6,174 bases of DNA, taken from Atribacteria bacterium SCGC AAA255-G05 (GTDB lineage: Bacteria > Atribacterota > Phoenicimicrobiia > Phoenicimicrobiales > Phoenicimicrobiaceae). The translations under genes were made by a program, and so were the position numbers. Shown here piece by piece: positions 1 through 6,132 of the stretch. The notes below the pieces were generated by a model. That model had not been told where the DNA came from and did no database searches. It worked only from the letters and a program-made list of their open reading frames with translations. The stretch spans positions 1-6,174 of the forward strand of contig ASPA01000082.1 in assembly GCA_000405605.1 (NCBI GenBank), given 5' to 3'. Position 1 is the stretch's first letter. Every line of letters begins with the position of its first letter.

Positions 1-12
1 CTGAAAAAATAT

Positions 13-18
13 TATAAT
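13..18 (+). promoter_or_regulatory. Probable -10 promoter box (TATAAT)
   Basis: A perfect TATAAT hexamer lies about 40 bases before the structured leader RNA, which would put the transcription start near base 25. The matching -35 box would fall before base 1, so it cannot be checked here. The surroundings are very A/T-rich, so a chance match is possible. The position is nonetheless right for a transcript that begins just ahead of the riboswitch and reads through the whole operon. Confidence 0.45.
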
Positions 19-57
19 ATGCAAAGATATTTCTTACTTATCGCTCTTTTATAAAAA

Positions 58-165
58 AATATTCTCCGAGCTATCACACCTAAGGTGAAAACGATGGTGG
101 ATTAGCCGATAGGGAATAAGAGGAAACTCTTATTCCTCCCGTGTTTGGAAAGGAGGACTGATATT
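58..165 (+). promoter_or_regulatory. Molybdenum/tungsten cofactor (Moco/Tuco-type) riboswitch
   Basis: This is a structured leader of a tungstate-uptake and MoeA operon. Hand folding gives nested helices. The closing stem pairs 58-63 with 160-165 and 65-67 with 155-157. A second stem pairs CTATC 71-75 with GATAG 108-112. Inside it a hairpin pairs CACC 77-80 with GGTG 96-99. A perfect 10-bp stem joins 113-122 to 127-136 and carries a GAAA tetraloop at 123-126. A short TCC/GGA stem (137-139 with 152-154) encloses the loop CGTGTTTGGAAA (140-151). The blocks CTCCGAGC, GGTGAAAACGATGGTG, GCCGATAGGG and TCCCGTG...GGAAAGGAGG resemble the Moco RNA motif as I remember it. That family is known upstream of molybdate/tungstate transport and cofactor genes, and a subclass (Tuco) is proposed to sense the tungsten cofactor. 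I cannot tell the subclass by eye. The downstream terminator implies transcriptional control. Confidence 0.82.
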
Positions 166-180
166 ATGAATTAAACTTGT

Positions 181-212
181 AAACCAACACCGGACACAGT
201 GTTGGTTTTTTT
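181..212 (+). terminator. Intrinsic terminator of the riboswitch (attenuator)
   Basis: ACCAACAC (183-190) pairs perfectly with GTGTTGGT (199-206) around an 8-base loop. The stem can extend by two A-T pairs (181-182 with 207-208), and an unbroken run of seven T residues covers 206-212. It sits 46 bases before the tupA start and only 15 bases after the riboswitch closing stem, so it must be conditional. It is the natural expression platform for the leader RNA. An alternative partner for its left arm lies inside the aptamer (GTGTTTGG, 141-148). Confidence 0.87.
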
Positions 213-257
213 GTTGTGTGGTTTTAAATTTAATTACAAGAAAGGAAAGAAATATCG

Positions 258-1076
258 ATGAAAAGAAATATTATTTTTAAGGCAGTGTTTTTATTTGCCG
301 TTAGTATGATATTAATTAGTTCAGTTTATGCTAGCCCTATTCACCTAAAATTAGCCACTACTACCAGTACGGAAAATTCGGGGCTGCTGGGAGTTTTATT
401 ACCGCCCTTCGAAGAAAAATATGGAATCAAGGTTGATGTTATTGCGGTTGGTACCGGGAAAGCTCTTGCATTGGGAGAGAATGGAGATGTGGATGTAGTA
501 TTAGTTCATGCCCGAGCAGCAGAGGATAAATTTATTGAAGAAGGTTATGGAGTAAACAGAAGAGATGTTATGTTTAATGATTTTATTATTCTTGGACCCT
601 CTGATGACCCGGCAGATATTAAAGATGAAAGCAACGTGATTTTAGCTTTAAAAAAGATTGCTGACTGCAAGGCTTATTTTGTTTCCCGGGGTGATGATTC
701 CGGGACTCATAAAAAAGAAAAGATTTTATGGCAAAGCGCGAAGATTTCTCCTGAGGGGAAATGGTATATAGAAATTGGCCAAGGGATGGGTGCAACCTTA
801 CAGATCGCTTATGAGAAACAAGCTTACACCCTATGTGATAGAGGCACATTTTTGGCTTATAAGAATAAGATAGATTTAATTATTCTTTCTGAAGGAGATG
901 CTCTACTATTTAATCCTTATGGCATAATGGCAGTTAATCCTGCTAATTATCCTCAGGTGAAATATATGGAAGCCATGCAATTAGTTGCCTGGGTCACTTC
1001 AGTGGAAGGCCAGAAAATAATTAGAGAATACAAAATCGAAGGAGAAATACTTTTTTATCCTGTAGCAATCAAATAA
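258..1076 (+). CDS. tupA: Tungstate ABC transporter substrate-binding protein TupA
   Basis: Periplasmic binding protein that captures tungstate and delivers it to the TupBC importer. The 272-residue product starts with a Sec signal peptide: basic MKRN, a hydrophobic core at about 5-21, and likely cleavage after VYA at residue 25. There is no lipobox cysteine. The mature protein opens with the TupA hallmark TTTS (34-37), whose hydroxyls bind the oxyanion in this family. VGTGKAL (64-70), DVVLVHARAAE (79-89) and SRGDDSGTH (143-151) follow, all typical of TupA rather than ModA or WtpA. The length is normal. The start is the ATG at 258, with AAAGGAAAG (241-249) upstream at good spacing. It is the first gene after the leader terminator, so its transcription is probably cofactor-controlled. 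Tungstate over molybdate is assigned by family and was not tested. Confidence 0.93.
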   Translation: MKRNIIFKAVFLFAVSMILISSVYASPIHLKLATTTSTENSGLLGVLLPPFEEKYGIKVDVIAVGTGKALALGENGDVDVVLVHARAAEDKFIEEGYGVNRRDVMFNDFIILGPSDDPADIKDESNVILALKKIADCKAYFVSRGDDSGTHKKEKILWQSAKISPEGKWYIEIGQGMGATLQIAYEKQAYTLCDRGTFLAYKNKIDLIILSEGDALLFNPYGIMAVNPANYPQVKYMEAMQLVAWVTSVEGQKIIREYKIEGEILFYPVAIK

Positions 1077-1092
1077 ACAAAGTTAGCTAGTT

Positions 1093-1140
1093 AATTGGTT
1101 AGTTGGTTTGCCAGTTGATCAGGTAACCAACTAACCAATT
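1093..1140 (+). repeat. Perfect 16-bp inverted repeat (intercistronic hairpin)
   Basis: AATTGGTTAGTTGGTT (1093-1108) is exactly reversed and complemented at 1125-1140, with 16 bases between the arms. Two further C-G pairs (1111-1112 with 1122-1123) can form inside a small mismatch. No T-run follows the right arm, so this is not a standard terminator. A strong hairpin directly after a binding-protein gene often protects that part of the mRNA or weakens read-through, which gives more binding protein than permease. That role is inferred from other operons. The arms are built of the same AATTGG words as the adjacent tandem array, so the two probably share an origin. Confidence 0.85.
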
Positions 1141-1196
1141 CAATTGGGCAATTGGAAAATTGGTCAATTGGCAAATTGGTAAATTGGCAAATTGGT
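1141..1196 (+). repeat. Tandem array of seven 8-bp units (consensus MAATTGGN)
   Basis: The seven consecutive units are CAATTGGG, CAATTGGA, AAATTGGT, CAATTGGC, AAATTGGT, AAATTGGC and AAATTGGT, with a degenerate partial unit (AAAT) after them. The core AATTGG is invariant, while the first and last bases vary. The array starts immediately after the right arm of the 16-bp inverted repeat. Its period of eight is not a multiple of three, so changes in copy number would break any reading frame through it. That argues that it is noncoding and that tupB begins after it. Function unknown. Confidence 0.9.
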
Positions 1197-1209
1197 AAAT
1201 TTTTATATC

Positions 1210-1215
1210 GAGGTG
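1210..1215 (+). promoter_or_regulatory. Ribosome binding site that sets the tupB start
   Basis: GAGGTG lies 5 bases before the TTG at 1221. No purine-rich site precedes the more upstream in-frame TTG at 1152, which sits inside the repeat array. This supports 1221 as the real start of tupB. Confidence 0.7.
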
Positions 1216-1220
1216 CTATT

Positions 1221-1913
1221 TTGGATTTTATTATTGAAGGGATACATAAAGCTTTTCAATTAATCTTTACTTTAGATAGTGAAATATTCAATATTGTCTT
1301 ACTTTCGTTAAGAGTATCTTTGACTGCTGTTATTTTAGCTTCATTATTGGGAGTATATTTAGGATTTTTAATGGCGGTAAAAGATTATTGGGGAAAAAGA
1401 TTTAGTGTAGCTTTAGTGAATACCCTATTGGCCTTACCAACAGTAGTTATAGGGCTGATTGTTTATTCTTTAATTTCTCGAAGAGGACCATTGGGAATCT
1501 TTGAATTATTATATACCCCTTCAGCTATGATTATCGGTCAGTTTATATTGGCTGTCCCTATAATTATTGCTCTCACTCATTCGGCAGTACAGGGAATTGA
1601 TAAAAGGGTTAGGAATACCGCATTAACTCTAGGAGCAACCGAAGCCCAATCTGCCTGGATGGTAATTAAAGAAGCCCGTTATGCAGTGTTAGCTGCGGTA
1701 ATTACCGGATTTGGAAGAGTAATTGCCGAGGTTGGGGCCGCTATGATGTTGGGAGGAAATATAAAAGGAAGTACCCGGGTTATGACCACTGCCATTGCCC
1801 TGGAGAGTACCAAGGGAGAGTTTGGTTTTGCTATTGCCCTGGGAATTATATTATTATTTGTCGCCTTTAGTATAAATATTTTACTCCACTATTTTCAAAG
1901 TAAGAGAGTGTAA
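1221..1913 (+). CDS. tupB: Tungstate ABC transporter permease TupB
   Basis: Inner-membrane channel subunit of the tungstate importer, which works as a dimer with TupC. From the TTG at 1221 it is 230 residues, the usual TupB length, and opens with the family-like DFIIEGIHKAFQLIF. Hydrophobic segments lie near residues 24-52, 64-85, 101-123, 155-177 and 201-225. The cytoplasmic loop that docks the ATPase is seen around 132-150 (NTALTLGATEAQSAWMVIK), a form of the EAA motif with the conserved glycine. RVIAEVGAAMMLGGNIKG follows, as in TupB proteins. The frame stays open upstream to a TTG at 1152, but those 23 extra residues are translated repeat (ENWSIGKLVNWQIGKF) with no ribosome site, so I reject that start. 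The stop lies 9 bases before tupC, so the two are probably translationally coupled. Confidence 0.91.
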   Translation: MDFIIEGIHKAFQLIFTLDSEIFNIVLLSLRVSLTAVILASLLGVYLGFLMAVKDYWGKRFSVALVNTLLALPTVVIGLIVYSLISRRGPLGIFELLYTPSAMIIGQFILAVPIIIALTHSAVQGIDKRVRNTALTLGATEAQSAWMVIKEARYAVLAAVITGFGRVIAEVGAAMMLGGNIKGSTRVMTTAIALESTKGEFGFAIALGIILLFVAFSINILLHYFQSKRV

Positions 1914-1922
1914 ACTTAAAAT

Positions 1923-2942
1923 ATGGATAAATTAATATTTAAAGTTAGAGATTTAAAAAAAGTTTATAATAATAAAATTGTATTAGATGTAGATAATTTG
2001 AATTTTCAAGAGGGTAAGATTTACGCTATTGTCGGTCCAAACGGGTCGGGCAAGACCACCTTACTCAATATTTTAAATTTATTAGAGAAAGCAGATGAAG
2101 GTCAAATATTTTTTTATGATCAAGAAATTACCAATAAATCAAATTCTGATACCTTAGAGATTCGAAGGAAAATAACTTTAGTAAATCAGGATCCTTTCTT
2201 ATTTCATTCTACAGTCTATGATAATATTGCCTATGGATTAAAAATAAGATCAATTCCTCCTAAAGTTCAAAAAAGTAGAATTAGAAGTGCTTTAAATATA
2301 GTAGGACTTTCCGGTTTTAAAGATAGAAAAGCAAACCAATTATCAGGTGGAGAAGCTCAACGAGTGGTAATTGCCAGAGCCTTAGTAATAGAGCCAGAAA
2401 TTCTTTTTTTAGATGAACCTACCACAAGTATAGATCAAAAGCACATAGATGTAGTGGAAAGAGTGATTAAAAAAATAAAGAAAGAGATTAAAACCACTGT
2501 AATATTTACTACTCACGACCTTTCCCAGGCCTATCGGTTAGCTGATGAAGTGATTTCCCTTTTGGATGGTAAAATTATTAAACAAGTTCCGGAAAATCTT
2601 CTTCGGGGAGAAATAATAGAAGAAGAAGATAACTTAAAATGGTTTAAAACTGCGGGAAATATAAAATTTGCTATAGTAAGTGAAAAAGTTGGTCTGGCAT
2701 ATATTTCTATTGACCCCAGAGATATAATCTTATCTTATGAACAGTTTCAATCCAGTGCCAGAAATTCCTTTTTGGGGAAAATAACCAAGATTATCGAGCA
2801 AAATCACTTGGTAAAATTAGAAATAGATATTGGTATCCCTTTAGTGGTGATTATTACCAGAGAGTCATTTTTTAAGATGAATCTCAATCTGGGAAGCAAA
2901 GTTTATTTAACCTTTAAAGCTTCGGCAGTAAAATTATATTAA
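1923..2942 (+). CDS. tupC: Tungstate ABC transporter ATP-binding protein TupC with C-terminal TOBE/Mop domain
   Basis: ATPase that powers tungstate import on the cytoplasmic face of TupB. The 339 residues contain a complete nucleotide-binding domain: Walker A GPNGSGKTT (38-46), Q-loop at Gln89 (VNQDPFLF), signature LSGGE (140-144), Walker B ILFLDEP (160-166), D-loop SID (169-171) and switch His198. All catalytic residues are intact. A linker follows, then a TOBE/Mop-type domain at about 278-339 starting SARNSFLGKI and ending FKASAVKLY. Such domains bind molybdate or tungstate in ModC and WtpC relatives, and in an archaeal molybdate importer they mediate inhibition by internal oxyanion; the same here is inference. 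The ATG at 1923 has only a weak GAGAG site (1904-1908), 14 bases upstream, which fits coupling to tupB translation. Confidence 0.92.
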   Translation: MDKLIFKVRDLKKVYNNKIVLDVDNLNFQEGKIYAIVGPNGSGKTTLLNILNLLEKADEGQIFFYDQEITNKSNSDTLEIRRKITLVNQDPFLFHSTVYDNIAYGLKIRSIPPKVQKSRIRSALNIVGLSGFKDRKANQLSGGEAQRVVIARALVIEPEILFLDEPTTSIDQKHIDVVERVIKKIKKEIKTTVIFTTHDLSQAYRLADEVISLLDGKIIKQVPENLLRGEIIEEEDNLKWFKTAGNIKFAIVSEKVGLAYISIDPRDIILSYEQFQSSARNSFLGKITKIIEQNHLVKLEIDIGIPLVVIITRESFFKMNLNLGSKVYLTFKASAVKLY

Positions 2943-3006
2943 TTTTTAAAAAAAGATATTTGCAAAACAATATAAAAAATTAATAATTAGGAGATAAAGA
3001 GCGAAC

Positions 3007-4263
3007 ATGGTAAAACCTTTATTTAAAATTAGTACCCCGAATGAGGTAATTGCGATGCTAAAAAGTCATTTAAATTTAAAGGAAATAACTCAGAGTAATA
3101 TAGAAGTAGTCGATATTAAAACTGCCTTACACAGAATCTTAGCAGAAGAGGTAGTTGCACCCGTTAATCTGCCTGGTTTTAATCGTTCTACAATGGATGG
3201 TTATGCCATTGGGGCAGAAGATTCTTTTGGAGCAACTGATAGTTTACCTTCCTATTTGAAGATTGTAGGAGAAATAAAGATGGGTGCTAAACCTGAATTG
3301 AAGATTAATCCCGGAGAAGCGGTAAAAATATCCACCGGAGGTATGCTCCCTAAAGGAGCGAATGCGGTGATGATGTTAGAATATACCGAGCAGATTGATG
3401 ATTTAACCATTGAAATAAGAAAATCGATTTCTCCCTGGGAAAATGTAGTCCGAGAGAATGAGGATCTAAAAACAGGAGAAATTATATTAAGAAAAGGGCA
3501 CAGATTACGTCCACAGGATATAGGAGTTTTAGCTGGAATAGGGAAAACTAATATCAAAATCTATAGGAAACCAAAAATTGCTATTATTTCAACGGGCAAT
3601 GAAATAATCCCAGCTGAAGGCGAACCTCGAATAGGGCAGATAAGAGATATAAATTCTTACACCCTTGGAGCTTGTATTGAAGAGGCAGGCGGGGTTTCTG
3701 TTTATAGGGGAATTATCAAAGATGAAGTTATTCTATTGGAGCAGGAGATAAAAAAGACTATCAAGGAAGATAAGGCAGAAGCGGTAATTATTTCCGGAGG
3801 AAGCTCAGTGGGGGTAAGAGATGTTACCTTAGAAGCGCTTAATAGGTTAGGAAAACCCGGTGTGTTGATTCATGGAGTATCAGTAAAACCGGGGAAACCC
3901 ACCATACTTGCCATAGCTGACAATAGGCCGATATTTGGCTTGCCCGGTCATCCGGTTTCAACGATGATAATCTTTGACCTTTTTGTACGACCTTTGATTA
4001 GCTGGTTACAGGGTGGAGAATATAATTATAATTCTGCCAAAGAAATAGAAGCAGAGCTGACCTGTAATATAGTTTCAGATTCGGGAAGAGAAGATTATGT
4101 GCGGGTATTTGTATATAAAGAAGGTGAAAAATATTATGCCGAACCTATTCTGGGGAAATCAGGATTAATTTCTACCATGGTTCGTGCTTCGGGTTTGATG
4201 AAGATAGGATTAAATATTGAAGGATTGGAAAAGGGCAGTAAGGTTAATGTGGAATTATTTTAG
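3007..4263 (+). CDS. moeA: Molybdopterin molybdenumtransferase MoeA (canonical copy)
   Basis: Inserts molybdate or tungstate into adenylylated molybdopterin (MPT-AMP), releasing AMP and giving the metal cofactor. The cytosolic product of 418 residues is full length. The N-terminal MoeA domain carries PGFNRSTMDGYA (56-67) and STGGMLPKGANAV (109-121), then the acidic NEDLKTGE (152-159) and RPQDIGVLAGIG (169-180). The central MoCF-binding domain shows AIISTGNEI (193-201), IRDINSYTL (213-221), SGGSSVGVRD (264-273), HGVSVKPGKPT (290-300) and GLPGHPVS (312-319). A C-terminal barrel domain follows from about 340. The key Asp and Glu residues of these motifs are present. The ATG at 3007 has AGGAGA (2989-2994) upstream at a slightly long spacing. 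The gene lies 64 bases after tupC with no terminator between, so it is probably in the same transcript. Which metal it prefers cannot be read from the sequence. Confidence 0.95.
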   Translation: MVKPLFKISTPNEVIAMLKSHLNLKEITQSNIEVVDIKTALHRILAEEVVAPVNLPGFNRSTMDGYAIGAEDSFGATDSLPSYLKIVGEIKMGAKPELKINPGEAVKISTGGMLPKGANAVMMLEYTEQIDDLTIEIRKSISPWENVVRENEDLKTGEIILRKGHRLRPQDIGVLAGIGKTNIKIYRKPKIAIISTGNEIIPAEGEPRIGQIRDINSYTLGACIEEAGGVSVYRGIIKDEVILLEQEIKKTIKEDKAEAVIISGGSSVGVRDVTLEALNRLGKPGVLIHGVSVKPGKPTILAIADNRPIFGLPGHPVSTMIIFDLFVRPLISWLQGGEYNYNSAKEIEAELTCNIVSDSGREDYVRVFVYKEGEKYYAEPILGKSGLISTMVRASGLMKIGLNIEGLEKGSKVNVELF

Positions 4264-4295
4264 TATAGGATATAGAGTTAGGAATATTTTTTAAT

Positions 4296-4302
4296 AGGAG
4301 GG
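4296..4302 (+). promoter_or_regulatory. Strong ribosome binding site fixing a TTG start
   Basis: AGGAGGG is a near-perfect Shine-Dalgarno site 6 bases before the TTG at 4309. The only nearby ATG (4305) would be read ATG-GCT-TGA and stop at once. The TTG is therefore the start of the second moeA gene. Confidence 0.8.
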
Positions 4303-4308
4303 AATGGC

Positions 4309-6132
4309 TTGAAGAGAAATATTTATTTAAGTAAATTAACTTTAAAAGAAGCTCAAGAAAAATTTTATAAAACTTTATTAAAATACAAACTTGCTCAGCC
4401 TCTAAAAGGGGAATTGGTTTTTACTGAAGATTCCCTGGGGCGGATTAGCGCAGAGCCAATTTTTGCCAGGATATCCTCTCCTTATTATCAGGCAGCAGCT
4501 ATGGATGGAGTAGTAGTCAGAGCAAGGGATACCTATGGAGCTTCCGAATCTTCTCCTATTACTTTAAAGATTAATCAAGATTTTCATTTTATAAATACTG
4601 GTAATCCGATACCTTTCGGTTTTGATGCAGTTATAAAGATTGAGGATATAAATCCTTTGAGTGAATTTAAAGGAGATAAGAATAAAGATATTTCTAATGA
4701 TTTTACCGATGATTCAAAAGAAGAAAATATTAAAGAAATAAAAATATTTTCGGCAGTTTCTCCAGGGCAGCATGTTCGTAATATTGGGGAAGATGTAGTC
4801 GCTAATCAATTAATCATCCCGATAAATCATCGGATCCGCCCGTTAGATATCGGAGCTTTATTGGCAGGAGGAGTAAATCAGTTTTTTGTCCGCAGGAAGC
4901 CTAAAATAGCAGTTATACCTACTGGCGATGAATTGATTTCACCAGGGGAAGAAATTAGTCCTGGCAAAATTATTGAGTATAATTCCAAAATAATTAAAGG
5001 TCTGATTTATGAGTGGGGAGGAGAGGCAAGAGTATACGAAATAGTGAAAGATATTCCCCAAGATTTAAAAAAAGTTTTACAGAAGGCCAAACAACAAAAT
5101 GATATTGTAGTGGTTATAGCCGGCTCCTCCGCCGGTTCTAAAGATTTCACTTCTGAGATCGTCAAAAGTATAGGTGAGGTTTTAGTTCACGGAGTGGCCA
5201 TTATGCCAGGGAAACCGACAATTTTGGGAATCATTGACAATACTCCTTTTATCGGACTTCCCGGTTATCCGGTCTCAGCGATTATCTCTGCGGAACAATT
5301 TTTAAAACCTTTGGTTTTCTATAAGTTAGGATTGACTGTAAAAAAACGAGAAGAGATTAAAGTGCATATGGCACACAAAGTGGTTTCACGTTTAGGAGAT
5401 GAAGAATTTCTAAGAGTAAAATTAGGAAATATAGATGGAAAAATAATGGCTTATCCTCTTTCCCGAGGAGCAGGAGTGCTTACTTCTTTGGTAGAAGCAG
5501 ATGCCCTGATTCGTATTCCCTTGCTTAAAGAGGGGGTAGATTTTGGAGAAGAAGTAGAAGCCGAACTTTTAGAAGATTTAAATAGAATAAAAAACAATAT
5601 CATTGTGACCGGGAGTCATGATTTAGTTTTGGATATTTTAAGAAATGAATTACAAGGAGAGTTTTCTGATTTTAATTTGGTGTCCTTTAATGTAGGAAGC
5701 ATGGGAGGATTATTAGCTTTGAAACAAAAAAGAACCCACCTTGCCACCGCTCATCTATTGGATTCGGAGAGTGGAGAATATAATTTCCCCTATATAAAAA
5801 AGATGCTTCCTCAGAGAGAATTGAAAGTTGTGAATCTAACATACCGAGAACAGGGGATAATGGTAAAAAGAGGAAATCCAAAAAATATCAAAGGAATAGA
5901 TGATTTAGTTAAGAAAGATATAAAGTTTATTAATAGGCAGAAAGGTTCAGGAACCAGAGTTTTATTGGATTATCTATTAAAAAAGAAAGGTATTAATCCA
6001 TTAGATATTCAGGGTTATTCTAAGGAAGAGTACACCCATTTAATGGTGGCTTCTGCCGTAGCGGAGGGGAGCGTAGAGAGAGGGAATTCAGGAGAAACCC
6101 CTGAAACCCCATTTTCTTATGTATCACTATAA
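4309..6132 (+). CDS. moeA: MoeA-PBP fusion (second MoeA with C-terminal binding-protein-like domain), probably truncated at the end
   Basis: A divergent MoeA paralogue joined to a PBP-like domain, as in archaea and some anaerobic bacteria with two MoeA copies. The MoeA part (about 1-423) shows SSPYYQAAAMDGVVVRA (56-72), NTGNPIPFGFDAVIKIED (96-113), VRNIGEDV (156-163), AVIPTGDEL (201-209), AGSSAGSKDFT (271-281), HGVAIMPGKPT (294-304) and GLPGYPVS (316-323). A charged stretch at about 118-142 looks like a lineage insert. The PBP-like part starts at about 431 (TGSHDLVLDIL). It continues with NVGSMGGLLAL (461-471), AHLLDSESGEYN (481-492), YREQGIMVKRGNP (512-524) and NRQKGSGTRVLLDYLL (542-557). 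Homology fades after AVAEGS (583-588), where VERGNSGETPETPFSYVSL replaces the expected ADxGLG-type continuation, so the final lobe (roughly 40-60 residues) is missing. The protein may still be a working MoeA. The PBP-like domain is suggested, not proven, to bind metal oxyanion or pterin. Confidence 0.9.
   Translation: MKRNIYLSKLTLKEAQEKFYKTLLKYKLAQPLKGELVFTEDSLGRISAEPIFARISSPYYQAAAMDGVVVRARDTYGASESSPITLKINQDFHFINTGNPIPFGFDAVIKIEDINPLSEFKGDKNKDISNDFTDDSKEENIKEIKIFSAVSPGQHVRNIGEDVVANQLIIPINHRIRPLDIGALLAGGVNQFFVRRKPKIAVIPTGDELISPGEEISPGKIIEYNSKIIKGLIYEWGGEARVYEIVKDIPQDLKKVLQKAKQQNDIVVVIAGSSAGSKDFTSEIVKSIGEVLVHGVAIMPGKPTILGIIDNTPFIGLPGYPVSAIISAEQFLKPLVFYKLGLTVKKREEIKVHMAHKVVSRLGDEEFLRVKLGNIDGKIMAYPLSRGAGVLTSLVEADALIRIPLLKEGVDFGEEVEAELLEDLNRIKNNIIVTGSHDLVLDILRNELQGEFSDFNLVSFNVGSMGGLLALKQKRTHLATAHLLDSESGEYNFPYIKKMLPQRELKVVNLTYREQGIMVKRGNPKNIKGIDDLVKKDIKFINRQKGSGTRVLLDYLLKKKGINPLDIQGYSKEEYTHLMVASAVAEGSVERGNSGETPETPFSYVSL

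Noticed and set aside
619..849. Minus-strand open frame of 76 codons inside tupA
   Set aside because: It is antisense to well-conserved TupA coding sequence, has no recognisable motif and no ribosome site.
1093..1140. The 16-bp inverted repeat as an intrinsic terminator of tupA
   Set aside because: No T-run follows the right arm; the next bases are CAATTGGG. The operon also continues with tupB on the same strand. It may still cause partial attenuation or stabilise mRNA.
1141..1196. The 8-bp tandem array as a CRISPR array
   Set aside because: The units are 8 bp with no spacers and no cas genes are present.
2943..3006. Internal promoter between tupC and moeA (TATAAA at 2971-2976)
   Set aside because: The region is almost entirely A and T, so the match is expected by chance, and I see no convincing -35 box at the right distance.
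3252..3557. Minus-strand open frame of 101 codons inside the first moeA
   Set aside because: It lies opposite core MoeA motifs and its translation resembles no family. It is a by-product of the sense codons.
5687..5881. Minus-strand open frame of 64 codons inside the PBP-like domain
   Set aside because: It is antisense to conserved residues of the fusion protein, with no independent support.
6087..6105. TTCAGG/CCTGAA hairpin as the operon terminator
   Set aside because: It lies upstream of the stop codon of the last gene, has only 6 pairs, and is followed by ACCCC rather than a T-run.
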